Shown: positions 18,313 to 28,137 of the stretch, in pieces
How the letters are laid out: each line of letters begins with the position of its first letter
How positions within the stretch are numbered: position 1 is the first letter of the stretch
Assembly (NCBI GenBank): GCA_017411305.1
Contig: JAFQQI010000107.1
Location: 248,001 to 312,000 of the forward strand
Source: Lachnospiraceae bacterium
GTDB taxonomy: Bacteria > Bacillota > Clostridia > Lachnospirales > Lachnospiraceae
DNA length: 64,000 bases
Direction of reading: 5' to 3'
The notes under the pieces: generated by a model
Told to the model about the DNA's origin: nothing
Seen by the model: the letters and a program-made list of their open reading frames with translations, nothing else
Database searches by the model: none
Translations under genes and position numbers: made by a program

Positions 18313-18642
18313 ATGACAACCATTACAATTTATAAATCCGAAAGCGGAACATACAGAAGATTTACCTGTAAAGGACACGCAGGCTATGATGATTACGGCA
18401 AAGATATTGTCTGTGCATCCGTTTCTTGTCTGGTAATCAATACCATTAATTCTTTGGACGAATTGGTTCATGAAAAAATGGAAATTACTACAGACGAAAG
18501 GAAAGGATTAATAGACTGCAGGTTTAGTGATGAATTATCATCTCAGGGAAAGCTTCTTATGGATTCCATGATTCTCGGATTACAAGGTATCGTAAGCGAT
18601 TACGGTAAGAAGTATTTGGAACTTAAATTCAAGGAGGTGTAA
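18313..18642 (+). CDS. prp: ribosomal-processing cysteine protease Prp
   Basis: This 109-residue protein has the Prp motifs GHAGYDDYGKDIVCASVS, with catalytic His in GHAG and Cys about 11 residues later. Prp removes the N-terminal extension of L27 in Firmicutes and some other groups. Its substrate gene, rpmA, follows by 3 bases and does carry that extension, so enzyme and substrate are co-encoded. Confidence 0.93.
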   Translation: MTTITIYKSESGTYRRFTCKGHAGYDDYGKDIVCASVSCLVINTINSLDELVHEKMEITTDERKGLIDCRFSDELSSQGKLLMDSMILGLQGIVSDYGKKYLELKFKEV

Positions 18643-18645
18643 ACC

Positions 18646-18930
18646 ATGTTAAAGATGAACCTTCAATTTTTCGCTCATAAAAAGGGTGTTGGTTCTACTA
18701 AGAACGGTAGAGATTCCGAATCCAAGAGATTAGGTGCGAAAAGAGCTGACGGACAATTCGTAAAAGCAGGAAATATTTTATACAGACAGCGTGGAACAAA
18801 GATTCATCCCGGTGTAAACGTAGGACGTGGCGGAGATGATACATTGTTCGCATTGGTTGACGGTGTACTTAGATTCGAAAGAAAGGGAAGAGACAAAAAG
18901 CAAGCTTCCGTATATCCTGTAGAAAAATAG
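18646..18930 (+). CDS. rpmA: 50S ribosomal protein L27 (precursor with cleaved leader)
   Basis: 94 residues beginning [20 protein letters not shown]. The segment LQFF before AHKKG is the Prp cleavage signal; processing after the second Phe exposes the AHKKG tail that reaches the peptidyl-transferase centre. AAGGAGG lies just before the ATG. It is co-transcribed with rplU and prp. Confidence 0.97.
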   Translation: MLKMNLQFFAHKKGVGSTKNGRDSESKRLGAKRADGQFVKAGNILYRQRGTKIHPGVNVGRGGDDTLFALVDGVLRFERKGRDKKQASVYPVEK

Positions 18931-20295
<1,365 letters not shown>

Positions 20296-20341
20296 TGTGT
20301 TTATCTGTTTGAACAGAGGATAAGAAAGGCATGGTATTTTC

Positions 20342-20632
20342 ATGACAAGTAAACAACGCGCATATTTAAAAGGTCTTGCAATGAACATTGACCCGATTTT
20401 TCAAATCGGAAAATCAGGACTTACCCCGGAGGTAACAGAAGCGGTAGGAGAAGCCTTTAATACAAGAGAACTGATAAAACTTGCAGTATTAAAAAACTGT
20501 ATGGAAGATCCTAAGGAAATTGCGTCAGCATTAGGAGACAGAACACATTCTCAGGTAGTACAGGTTATCGGTAAGAAAATTGTATTATACAAAGAGAATA
20601 AGGACCATAAAAAAATAAATTTACCGTTGTAA
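20342..20632 (+). CDS. yhbY: YhbY-type CRM-domain RNA-binding protein
   Basis: A 96-residue single CRM domain: MTSKQRAYLKGLA, IGKSGLTPEV and the GxxG-like loop, ending VVQVIGKKIVLYKEN. YhbY binds pre-50S particles and takes part in ribosome assembly. The order obgE-yhbY-nadD-yqeK-rsfS is the standard Firmicutes block. Confidence 0.92.
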   Translation: MTSKQRAYLKGLAMNIDPIFQIGKSGLTPEVTEAVGEAFNTRELIKLAVLKNCMEDPKEIASALGDRTHSQVVQVIGKKIVLYKENKDHKKINLPL

Positions 20633-20693
20633 ATGATATATATGTCTTGTAAAAGGCAAATCATGAAAAGCGTAAGAAAGGTACGGTGCTTTT

Positions 20694-21311
20694 GTGAGAA
20701 GTTGCAGCAAGAAAATCGGTATCATGGGAGGAACCTTTAATCCGATTCACTACGGACATCTTATGATTGCAGAGGATGCCCGTTGCTTTTGTAATTTGGA
20801 TGAAGTGATTTTTATTCCCAGTGGAAATTCTTATATGAAAGAAACGGATGATATTCTTTCGGGAGAGTTGCGCTTTCATATGGTTAAATTGGCAATTTCT
20901 TCTAACGAATACTTTATCTGTTCTGATATAGAAATAAAAAGAACAGGAAATAGTTATACTTATGAGACTTTAGAAGAACTAAGAAAGCATTATCCGGAAG
21001 CAGAGTTATACTTTATATTAGGGGCAGATAATCTTTTTACCATAGAAAAGTGGAAATGCTCTGAAAGAATTTTTAAAGAATGTTCATTGATTGCTGCATC
21101 ACGAGGAGAAGTGGAATTCGATAGTTTAAAAAAGCAAGCAGACAGTTTAAAGGAAAACTATCAGGCAAACGTTATTTTGCTTCCTGAGAGAAAAATGGAT
21201 ATTTCATCTACAGAAATCAGAGAATGCATTTTAAACAATCAATCTGTACGTTATATGATGCCTGAAGAGGTATATGACTATATCTTTGAGAGAAAATTGT
21301 ATTCAAATTAG
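20694..21311 (+). CDS. nadD: nicotinate-nucleotide adenylyltransferase
   Basis: The start is GTG 20694. The 205 residues include GIMGGTFNPIHYGHL (nucleotidyltransferase GGTFxPxHxGH motif), FILGADNL and the ISSTEIR motif (DISSTEIREC). NadD adenylates nicotinate mononucleotide to make deamido-NAD, in the cytosol. Gene order supports the call. Confidence 0.94.
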   Translation: MRSCSKKIGIMGGTFNPIHYGHLMIAEDARCFCNLDEVIFIPSGNSYMKETDDILSGELRFHMVKLAISSNEYFICSDIEIKRTGNSYTYETLEELRKHYPEAELYFILGADNLFTIEKWKCSERIFKECSLIAASRGEVEFDSLKKQADSLKENYQANVILLPERKMDISSTEIRECILNNQSVRYMMPEEVYDYIFERKLYSN

Positions 21312-21347
21312 AAAAGATGCCTGCATACAAGGCAGACTGGAGCAAAA

Positions 21348-21968
21348 TTGAAACCGGCAGATATTAAAAAAATTAGAAAAAAAATGGAAAAAGCATTAGA
21401 TCAAAGACGCTTTGAGCATACACTTGGAGTAGCGTATACGGCTGCTGCACTAGCTATGTGCTATCAGGTTGATATTTATAAAGCCCAGATGGCAGGCCTT
21501 TTACATGATTGTGCGAAATGCTTAAGTGACGAAAAAAAACTCTCCATTTGTGAAAAACATAATATAAAAATTACTGAAATAGAGCAACGAAATCCGTTTT
21601 TGCTTCATGCAAAGGCAGGAAGCTATATGGCGATGAAGAAATTTCACATTCAGGACAGAGACATAATTAATGCTATACTTAATCACACTACAGGAAGGCC
21701 GGATATGTCGGAACTTGAAAAGATTATTTATATAGCTGATTATATTGAACCCGGAAGGAAACAGGCACCGAACCTGGCAGAAATCCGCAGACTGGCTTTT
21801 CATGATTTAGATATGGCACTTGTCAAAATTCTTGGGGATACCTTGATTTATCTGAAAGAAAGCGGAACAGAGATTGATCCTATGACGCAAAAAACCTATG
21901 AATATTATTCAAAAACTATTAATGAAAAGCAACAATTGAAGAGAAAGGATGATAATCATGCAGGATAA
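21348..21968 (+). CDS. yqeK: HD-domain hydrolase YqeK, Ap4A-type nucleotidase
   Basis: The start is TTG 21348. The 206-residue product has HD-domain motifs: RFEHTLGV, GLLHDCAK (metal-binding His-Asp) and NHTTGRPDMS. YqeK proteins hydrolyse symmetrical diadenosine tetraphosphate to ADP. The gene overlaps rsfS by 11 bases. Confidence 0.9.
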   Translation: MKPADIKKIRKKMEKALDQRRFEHTLGVAYTAAALAMCYQVDIYKAQMAGLLHDCAKCLSDEKKLSICEKHNIKITEIEQRNPFLLHAKAGSYMAMKKFHIQDRDIINAILNHTTGRPDMSELEKIIYIADYIEPGRKQAPNLAEIRRLAFHDLDMALVKILGDTLIYLKESGTEIDPMTQKTYEYYSKTINEKQQLKRKDDNHAG

Positions 21969-22317
21969 GAAAATAAATGAAATGGCTGCCCTTGCAGTGC
22001 AGGCTCTTGAAGATAAAAAAGCAGAAGATATCAGTATCATTGATATCAGTGGAGTTTCGGTGCTTGCTGACTATTTTATTATTGCAGGCGGTAATAATAC
22101 CAGTCAGATACAGGCACTTGCTGATTCTGTAGAGGAAAAGCTTGGAAAAGCAGGATATCCGCTAAAACAAATAGAAGGATATCAGAGTGCCAACTGGATT
22201 CTTCTTGATTTTGGTGATATTATTGTTCATGTTTTTGACAGAGAAAACCGCCTTTTCTATGATTTAGAAAGAATCTGGCGGGATGGGAAAAAGGTGAATC
22301 CTGAAGATTTAAAATAA
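21958..22317 (+). CDS. rsfS: ribosomal silencing factor RsfS
   Basis: The ATG at 21958 is preferred because AAAGGATG then has proper spacing; an ATG three codons earlier sits on the ribosome site. The 119-residue product has DYFIIAGGNNTSQIQALAD, GYQSANWILLDFGDIIVHVF and the YYDLERIW-type end. RsfS binds L14 and blocks subunit joining during starvation. Confidence 0.94.
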   Translation: MQDKKINEMAALAVQALEDKKAEDISIIDISGVSVLADYFIIAGGNNTSQIQALADSVEEKLGKAGYPLKQIEGYQSANWILLDFGDIIVHVFDRENRLFYDLERIWRDGKKVNPEDLK

Positions 22318-22348
22318 GATATTAAATATATAAAGTGATAAATAAAGT

Positions 22349-22386
22349 AAGACGCATTTCTTAAAAAGAGATGCGTCTTCTTTCTT
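22349..22386 (+). terminator. terminator after rsfS
   Basis: A 13-bp stem with one wobble, AAGACGCATTTCT (22349-22361) with AGAGATGCGTCTT (22367-22379), is followed by CTTTCTT. It also faces the convergent DUF378 gene end. Confidence 0.75.
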
Positions 22387-22388
22387 GC

Positions 22389-22607
22389 TTATTCGTGCTT
22401 ATCGGTTCCTCTGTCGGTATACATATAAAAAGTAATCAGATACAATCCGCTGATACCGACCAGAGCATATATGATTCTGGAAATAAGTGACATGTTTCCA
22501 AAAATTAAAGCGACCAGGTCAAGGGAAAACAGGCCGATTAAACCCCAGTTTACCGCACCGATAATTGCAATGGTAAGCGCTGTACAATCCAAAAATTTAT
22601 TATTCAT
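22389..22607 (-). CDS. DUF378-family small membrane protein
   Basis: 72 residues with two membrane helices and the DUF378 signature (AIIGAVNWGLIGLF, then GISGLYL). AGGAGG lies upstream of the ATG at 22607. Function unknown; it stands alone between rsfS and lexA. Confidence 0.85.
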   Translation of the reverse strand: MNNKFLDCTALTIAIIGAVNWGLIGLFSLDLVALIFGNMSLISRIIYALVGISGLYLITFYMYTDRGTDKHE

Positions 22608-22711
22608 TATGACACCTCCTTAATAAATTAAGTGCACAATCTATATTCTTGCCTATTTCTATAAAAATATGCATTTAAATTTTTATATGATGTCATGAAT
22701 GTTTCATAAAA

Positions 22712-22741
22712 ATAACTGCACAATATAGTATGTGCAGTTAT
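22712..22741 (-). terminator. terminator of lexA
   Basis: A perfect 10-bp stem ATAACTGCAC/GTGCAGTTAT (22712-22721 and 22732-22741); reading on the minus strand the stem is followed by TTTTATG. Confidence 0.75.
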
Positions 22742-22779
22742 CAATCATGATAAAATCTCAGATTATTTATTTGAAAAAA

Positions 22780-23397
22780 CTAATGGAACATACGGAATAC
22801 ACCATAAACTTTTCCTAAAATCTGACAATCATTCACAATAATGGGATCCATATCATCGTTTTCAGGTTGGAGTCGAATATGTCCGTCTTCTTTATAAAAG
22901 GTTTTAACTGTTGCAGAGTCATCAATCAGAGCCACAACAATTTCACCGTTTCTGGCAGTATCACAAGAATTAACAAAAATTTGGTCACCACTAAAAATTC
23001 CGGCATTAATCATGGAATCACCTTTTACGTTTAAAATAAAGGATTCACCGCGGGGAACATATTCTGCAGGAATAGGGAAGTAGCTGTCTATATTTTCTTC
23101 GGCAAGAATAGGCTGACCGGCTGCAACCTGGCCTACAACAGGGATACTGACCATTTCGGTACGAACCATCTGAAAACTGTCATCGCAGATTTCAATGGCA
23201 CGAGGCTTGGTAGGATCTCTTCTGATATAGCCGTTTTTCTCCAGTGTTTCAAGGTGAGAGTGTACGGATGAGGTGGATTTTAAATGAACTGCTTCACAAA
23301 TTTCACGAACAGCAGGCGGATATCCTCTTTTCAAAATCTCGTCTTTAATATAGCTCAAAATTTCCTGTTGCTTGGCGGTTATTTTACCGTATGCCAT
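22780..23397 (-). CDS. lexA: LexA SOS repressor
   Basis: I start at ATG 23397 behind GGAGG, giving 205 residues. A winged-helix DNA-binding domain ([20 protein letters not shown], 26-45) is followed by the self-cleavage site A93-G94 (QVAAGQP). The catalytic dyad is S128 in GDSM and K165 in ATVKTF. LexA represses DNA-damage genes until RecA filaments trigger cleavage. The divergent gene at 23594 is an yneA-like cell-division inhibitor. The promoter reads TTGCTT-17-TATACT on the minus strand (-10 at 23440-23445, -35 at 23463-23468). Confidence 0.96.
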   Translation of the reverse strand: MAYGKITAKQQEILSYIKDEILKRGYPPAVREICEAVHLKSTSSVHSHLETLEKNGYIRRDPTKPRAIEICDDSFQMVRTEMVSIPVVGQVAAGQPILAEENIDSYFPIPAEYVPRGESFILNVKGDSMINAGIFSGDQIFVNSCDTARNGEIVVALIDDSATVKTFYKEDGHIRLQPENDDMDPIIVNDCQILGKVYGVFRMFH

Positions 23398-23478
23398 GAA
23401 AAATTCCTCCATTCATATAAAAACGTTGTTTATAAATCAAGTATAGCATAAGAATTTTGAAAAAGCAAACATATATTC

Positions 23479-23575
23479 CAAATATTTGTTCGATTTTTAA
23501 TTCAAAAAGTATTGACATCAGAATGTTTGTTCGATATAATGCAAACATAGAACAACTGTTCGCAACGTTTGTTCT
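23479..23575. promoter_or_regulatory. lexA/yneA-like intergenic control region with four LexA-box-like sites
   Basis: Against the Gram-positive SOS box (CGAACRNRYGTTYC or its complement) I find four 12-of-14 matches: 23479-23492, 23520-23533, 23549-23562 (core GAACAACTGTTC) and 23562-23575. The plus-strand promoter TTGACA (23512-23517), 17 bases, TATAAT (23535-23540) has the second box inside its spacer and the third just downstream, so bound LexA should block it. The lexA promoter itself lies just outside the cluster. Confidence 0.8.
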
Positions 23576-23593
23576 ATATTCGGAGGTGTGATT

Positions 23594-23965
23594 ATGAATT
23601 ACAAAGTAAGTGAACGTAGAATCAGAAATAATAAATTGAGAAGAAGAAGACAATTAAGACATCATATAATGATATTTGTTATGACGGTTTTATTAATTTC
23701 CGGTTTTTCTGTATGTTTTTTCTCCTTTAAAACCAAGGCTCAATCTGAAACGGAAGAAATTGCCTATAAATATTATAAGAGCATTGTAGTTGAATCAGGT
23801 GATACCATTTGGGAATATGCGAAGGAATATGCAAATGAAGACTATTATGATTCTTATGACAGTTATGTAAAAGAAGTCATCCGAATCAATGCGATGCCGG
23901 ATGACTCTATTCAGTCAGGACAATATTTAATTATTCCGTATTACAGCTATGAGTTTGTAAGTTGA
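23594..23965 (+). CDS. YneA-like SOS cell-division suppressor with LysM domain
   Basis: The ATG at 23594 lies 7 bases after GGAGG. The 123-residue product has a very basic N-terminus (RRIRNNKLRRRRQLR), one membrane helix (about 28-46), and an extracellular LysM-type domain (VVESGDTIWEYAKEY ... SIQSGQYLIIPYY). This architecture, divergence from lexA and overlapping LexA boxes match YneA, which delays septation after DNA damage. Sequence identity to YneA is probably low, so the role is inferred mainly from context. Confidence 0.85.
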   Translation: MNYKVSERRIRNNKLRRRRQLRHHIMIFVMTVLLISGFSVCFFSFKTKAQSETEEIAYKYYKSIVVESGDTIWEYAKEYANEDYYDSYDSYVKEVIRINAMPDDSIQSGQYLIIPYYSYEFVS

Positions 23966-24020
23966 TTTTAAATAACTTTAAAATGATTTTTTGATATTAT
24001 TAGTTGTTATATTTTTACCC

Positions 24021-25073
24021 TTATTTCTCACGTAATTTCACAGCGCTGGCGGCCATACGTCGCCGGCTTTCTTCTTGGGCAGCATAGTGCTTTTTGGTCG
24101 TATTTACATCTTTATGACCAAGAACATCTGCAACCAGATAAATGTCCCCTGTTTCCTGATATAAGGTTGTACCGTAAGTACTCCGAAGTTTATGAGGAGT
24201 GATTTTCTTTAAACTTGTGACGGTAGAAGCATATTTTTTAACAAGATTTTCAACTGCGCGCACAGTGATTCGTCTGTTTTGTATGGAAAGGAAGAAAGCG
24301 TTTTCATGTCCTTCTAAAGGAATAATATGATGACGTTTTTCAAGATAATCATGTAGCGCTTCCGAAACCTCTTCACTAAAATAAATAACTGTTTCATAAC
24401 CACCTTTCCGGCGGATTTTTATTCCGTTATTTTTAAAATCCACATCATTAATATCAAGACCGACACATTCGGATACACGGATTCCGGTTCCCAGTAGTAA
24501 CGTAAGAAGTGCAACATCGCGTATTTTAGTTTTATTATGGTATTTCAACTGACTTTTTGTCAATTTTGTGCCATCTTCAACCTGGTCTAGTAAAATTGCA
24601 ACCTCATCTACATCGAGTCTTACGATTTCTTTCTCATGAAGCTTTGGAAGAGGCACGAGAGCTGCAGGATTGGATGAGATGATTTCCATACAGAAGAAAT
24701 AATTATAGAAGCTTTTTAAGGCAGAAAGCTTTCTTTTTTTACCTCGTTCATTATTGGTATATTCTTTACCGTCTTTTATGTAATAAGTGATATATTCTAA
24801 ATATTCTTCAATGTCTTCTCTGGTAATTTGCTCAAGGATTGTAATAGGAAAATCAGTAATTTCCATTTTAGAGCAAATACTGTTATGACTATGCATAAAT
24901 TCAAAAAAAACACGGATATCATAGGCATATGCAAGTCTGGTACGTGAAGAGGTGTATTCCTGAATACCTCGGAAAAATTGTTTGCAAAAAGGCGGAAGAG
25001 TACTTAAGACCTCGCGCATGCGTAATGTGTTAATATTATTTTGTTCATCATGGTAGTTTTTGCTGTTTTCCAA
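24021..25073 (-). CDS. XerS-like tyrosine recombinase, candidate chromosome-dimer resolvase
   Basis: This 350-residue recombinase has the catalytic set R (GTGIRVSE), K (RRKGGYE), HxxR (THKLRSTYG when read with its His), H (LGHKDV) and the Tyr nucleophile (KKHYAAQ). The N-terminal core-binding part contains ITDFPITILEQITREDIEEY, close in pattern to streptococcal XerS (single-recombinase type, about 356 residues). In streptococci xerS lies beside its dif site; here a dif-like palindrome is 3 kb away. It could resolve chromosome dimers and, in addition, integrate the neighbouring phage, which has no integrase. It is six bases downstream of ttcA. Plain XerC/D or a domesticated integrase are alternatives. 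Confidence 0.78.
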   Translation of the reverse strand: MENSKNYHDEQNNINTLRMREVLSTLPPFCKQFFRGIQEYTSSRTRLAYAYDIRVFFEFMHSHNSICSKMEITDFPITILEQITREDIEEYLEYITYYIKDGKEYTNNERGKKRKLSALKSFYNYFFCMEIISSNPAALVPLPKLHEKEIVRLDVDEVAILLDQVEDGTKLTKSQLKYHNKTKIRDVALLTLLLGTGIRVSECVGLDINDVDFKNNGIKIRRKGGYETVIYFSEEVSEALHDYLEKRHHIIPLEGHENAFFLSIQNRRITVRAVENLVKKYASTVTSLKKITPHKLRSTYGTTLYQETGDIYLVADVLGHKDVNTTKKHYAAQEESRRRMAASAVKLREK

Positions 25074-25078
25074 AATTT

Positions 25079-25795
25079 TTACTCCCTAATATAATTTTCT
25101 AATCCTGTAGTGATTGCTGCAAACATGCGCTCCTTTACGCCCGGATTTTCAAGATTTAGTCGTCTTAGCAATTGTTTAATATATTCACGTTTGGTATGTC
25201 CATCAGCAGGGCAAGGGCTCTTAACAACGGGAATTTCATATTTGTTGATAAAGCCAATAACGTCCGATTCCTGCATATACATAAGAGGTCTGATAACTGT
25301 TAAATCCATCCTGTCCAAATAAGTTACAGGAGAGAATGTATGAAAACGGCCTTCATATATTAAAGACATTAACATAGTTTCTACAACATCATCTTTGTGA
25401 TGAGCGTACGCAACTTTATTACAACCGGCTGTTTTAATTGCATCATTAAGTGCACCTTTACGCATTTTAGCACACAATGAACAAGGATTACTTTCTTTGC
25501 GCTGATGGAAGATGACATCAGCGATGTCAGTATCTACAATAGTATAAGGTACTTCAAGCTGTTTACAGATTTCTTTGATCTGATCAAGATTCAAATTATC
25601 AAAGCCTAAATCTACCGTAACAGCGTGTATTTCGAATTTTTTGGGATAAAAGCGTCTCAAGCCATGCATACCGTATAAGAGAGCCAGACTGTCTTTTCCG
25701 CCTGAAATACCGATTGCAATACGGTCATTTTCTTCAATCATATGATAATCATCAATAGCGCGTCTTAAATAACTCATTAATTGCTGTAATTTCAT
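25079..25795 (-). CDS. ttcA: tRNA 2-thiocytidine biosynthesis protein TtcA-like
   Basis: The ATG at 25795 lies behind GGAGG; the longer frame upstream lacks support. The 238 residues include the PP-loop SGGKDSLALLYG and the cluster motif NPCSLCAKMRKG (CxxC), then AYAHHKDDVVET and a late SPCPADG Cys. TtcA uses a Fe-S cluster to thiolate C32 of some tRNAs. It probably shares a transcript with the XerS-like gene. Confidence 0.85.
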   Translation of the reverse strand: MKLQQLMSYLRRAIDDYHMIEENDRIAIGISGGKDSLALLYGMHGLRRFYPKKFEIHAVTVDLGFDNLNLDQIKEICKQLEVPYTIVDTDIADVIFHQRKESNPCSLCAKMRKGALNDAIKTAGCNKVAYAHHKDDVVETMLMSLIYEGRFHTFSPVTYLDRMDLTVIRPLMYMQESDVIGFINKYEIPVVKSPCPADGHTKREYIKQLLRRLNLENPGVKERMFAAITTGLENYIRE

Positions 25796-25932
25796 GTTGC
25801 CTCCGTCATTTGAAGTATCTGAACATGTTAATTCTATCATATTTCTGAAATATTCCATAGTATAATTCCATAAAAAATGATATACTTATTTATGAAAGTT
25901 ATTTGATTCTTTTTCGTGCAAAGGGTATTATT

Positions 25933-27279
25933 ATGAAATTTAACATTGAGAAAAAGTATATTACTATCGGAATTACAGCTTTTTTTGTTTTTGCATCAGC
26001 TATATGTTTTTATTATCTGATTTTTCATAGTGAGAGTTTTTATGAAAAGATAAATTCTTTTTTTGTTATTGCAAGTCCGGTTATTTATGGAGTTATTGTA
26101 GCATATCTGTTAACGCCTATTGTAAACTTTTTTGAAAAAAAATTGTTAGAGCCACTTTTTACGCAAAAAGAAGATATGACAATCCGTAAAAAGAAATATA
26201 TGAGAATGATTTCTGTTACGATGACAATGATAGTGGTAATAATTGCTTTTTATGGTTTCTTTTCAATTGTAATACCTAATCTTGTGATTAGTATCAGAAA
26301 CATTTCGTCACAATTTTCTTCTTATGTGCAAACTCTCAATTATTGGAGTAAAAAATTTTTTGATGATTATCCTGAAATAGAAATGCTTGTAGTCGAATTC
26401 CTGGACATGTATTCCGGAGAATTTAATGATTATCTGAACAATAGTATCATTCCGCAAATAGAATCATTAGTAAAGACTGTTTCTCTTAGTTTAATTAGTG
26501 TACTTAAATTCCTTTGGAATTTTATTATTGGCGTTGTAATTGCAATTTATGTACTTTTCAGTAAGGAAACCTTTGCAGGACAGGCAAAAAAGATTGTTTA
26601 TGCGATGTTTTCGACCAGAAATGCCAATCAAATAATTTCGGACACCCATTTTATTAGTGAAACCTTTATTGGATTTATAAGTGGTAAAATCGTTGATTCT
26701 GTTATTATCGGTTTTCTATGTTTTGCAGGAACGAGTTTCTTAAAACTTCCTTATCCATTATTAATTAGTGTGATTGTTGGTGTGACGAATGTGATTCCTT
26801 TTTTTGGACCGTATTTGGGGGCTATTCCTTGTGCAATATTAGTATTTATGGTAAATCCCGTTCAATGCATTTATTTTGTGATTTTTGTGTTCTTACTGCA
26901 ACAGCTTGACGGAAATGTAATTGGTCCGAAGATTTTAGGAGAATCAACCGGGTTATCCGGATTTTGGGTTATTTTTTCAATTACCATTTTTGGCGGACTA
27001 TGGGGAGTTCCCGGGATGATTATAGGAGTTCCTGTATTTGCAGTTATTTATGCCATGACAAAGCGACATACGGAACGAAAACTAAAGAAGAAAGGATTAC
27101 CTATAGAATCTGACAAATATTTAAATGTAAAAAAGATAGACGGAGATATATTTGTATTCAGGAATCAAGATGAGAAGAAAAGATTTTTTAAATTTTCATT
27201 TATGAAGAAAACTGAGCATGAAGGAAATAAATTGGAAGAAATCGAAGAAGCTGAAGAAATAATAGAGAAACAGGAGTAG
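25933..27279 (+). CDS. AI-2E family transporter (PF01594 type permease)
   Basis: The ATG at 25933 lies behind AAAGGG. The 448-residue protein has about eight membrane helices: two N-terminal, a central extracellular/cytosolic region (about 110-190), and a C-terminal set with [17 protein letters not shown] and [19 protein letters not shown], both hallmarks of the family. The C-terminal 60 residues are charged and cytosolic. Substrates vary widely in this family; quorum-signal export is only one possibility. dtd starts 6 bases after. Confidence 0.88.
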   Translation: MKFNIEKKYITIGITAFFVFASAICFYYLIFHSESFYEKINSFFVIASPVIYGVIVAYLLTPIVNFFEKKLLEPLFTQKEDMTIRKKKYMRMISVTMTMIVVIIAFYGFFSIVIPNLVISIRNISSQFSSYVQTLNYWSKKFFDDYPEIEMLVVEFLDMYSGEFNDYLNNSIIPQIESLVKTVSLSLISVLKFLWNFIIGVVIAIYVLFSKETFAGQAKKIVYAMFSTRNANQIISDTHFISETFIGFISGKIVDSVIIGFLCFAGTSFLKLPYPLLISVIVGVTNVIPFFGPYLGAIPCAILVFMVNPVQCIYFVIFVFLLQQLDGNVIGPKILGESTGLSGFWVIFSITIFGGLWGVPGMIIGVPVFAVIYAMTKRHTERKLKKKGLPIESDKYLNVKKIDGDIFVFRNQDEKKRFFKFSFMKKTEHEGNKLEEIEEAEEIIEKQE

Positions 27280-27284
27280 CAGAA

Positions 27285-27737
27285 GTGAAATTAGTAATAC
27301 AACGTGTGAAAGAAGCATCGGTAAGTGTAGATAATACTATAATAGGAAGTATTAACAAAGGATTCATGGTCCTTTTGGGGGTCAATGATACGGATACAAC
27401 CGAAATAGCGGATAAAATGGTACAAAAATTATTGAATTTAAGGATTTTTGAGGATGAAAACGGCAAAACAAATCTTGATATAAAAACCGTATTGGGTGAT
27501 TTGTTAATTATTTCACAATTTACGTTATATGCAGATTGCCGTAAGGGAAACCGGCCTTCGTTTGTAAAAGCCGGAAATCCTGAAATGGCTAATAAGCTAT
27601 ATGAATATGTAATATCAAAATGCAAAGAACAAATTTCTAATGTGGAACATGGAGAATTCGGTGCACATATGGAAGTTTCATTGGTTAATGATGGACCTTT
27701 TACCATAGTTCTTGATTCAGATGAAATTATCAGATAA
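27285..27737 (+). CDS. dtd: D-aminoacyl-tRNA deacylase
   Basis: The start is GTG 27285. The 150-residue protein carries both DTD signatures: ISQFTLYAD and the Gly-cisPro loop NDGPFT near the C-terminus. DTD removes D-amino acids mistakenly attached to tRNA. It is the last conserved housekeeping enzyme before the prophage. Confidence 0.95.
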   Translation: MKLVIQRVKEASVSVDNTIIGSINKGFMVLLGVNDTDTTEIADKMVQKLLNLRIFEDENGKTNLDIKTVLGDLLIISQFTLYADCRKGNRPSFVKAGNPEMANKLYEYVISKCKEQISNVEHGEFGAHMEVSLVNDGPFTIVLDSDEIIR

Positions 27738-27753
27738 AGTTACAGGTGATAAT

Positions 27754-28014
27754 ATGGAAACAATAATTTTTATTTTATTTGCATTTTTAGTGATTGTATA
27801 TGTGTATTCCTTCATGAAAATTCGCAAAAAAAAGAAAATAGGAAACAAAAGTGAAATATCGGAGTTTCATAATAAATACCATAGAAAGTCCAATACTGCA
27901 AATTCGAAAAATGACAATAATATAATGTATCAAAAATATATTACAAAATACAATAGCTCCGTTGACTATATATCTAGAGATGATTTCAATAATAGTGTTA
28001 ATGACACAAAATAG
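27754..28014 (+). CDS. small single-span membrane protein, unknown
   Basis: I start at ATG 27754 after ACAGGTGA; a frame open from 27712 overlaps dtd. The 86-residue product has one N-terminal membrane helix (TIIFILFAFLVIVYVYSFM) and a basic, Asn/Lys/Ser-rich cytosolic tail. No family is recognised. It is the last plus-strand host gene before the dif-like site. Confidence 0.5.
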   Translation: METIIFILFAFLVIVYVYSFMKIRKKKKIGNKSEISEFHNKYHRKSNTANSKNDNNIMYQKYITKYNSSVDYISRDDFNNSVNDTK

Positions 28015-28041
28015 TTTGTCTAACTTATGAAAACACGGTTA

Positions 28042-28068
28042 AGTTAACATAATATATTTATGTTAACT
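28042..28068. other. dif-like chromosome dimer resolution site
   Basis: AGTTAACATAA (28042-28052), central TATAT, TTATGTTAACT (28058-28068): two perfectly inverted 11-bp arms. The right arm differs by one base from the E. coli XerD arm (TTATGTTAAAT) and by one from the B. subtilis arm (TTATGTAAACT). A centre of 5 rather than 6 bases is unusual. Genes on both sides converge here, as expected at a replication terminus. Without a search this is a strong candidate, not a proof. Confidence 0.65.
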
Positions 28069-28098
28069 TAATTAAATAATTAATCAAAACATAGTCAT

Positions 28099-28131
28099 AA
28101 CTATTCGTTAAACTTAACAGGTTTCGCGAAT
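28099..28131. repeat. left copy of the att-like repeat and palindromic element
   Basis: AACT, then ATTCGTTAAAC (28103-28113), spacer TTAACAG, GTTTCGCGAAT (28121-28131). The first 15 bases are identical to the right-end copy. The arms match as inverted repeats at 9 of 11 positions; 11-bp arms with a 7-bp spacer are the geometry of a tyrosine-recombinase core site. Confidence 0.7.
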
Positions 28132-28137
28132 GTCGGA

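Noticed and set aside
24021-25073. XerS-like recombinase as the prophage's own integrase
   Set aside because: It lies 3 kb outside the prophage, follows ttcA in a host operon, and matches housekeeping XerS in length and N-terminal pattern.
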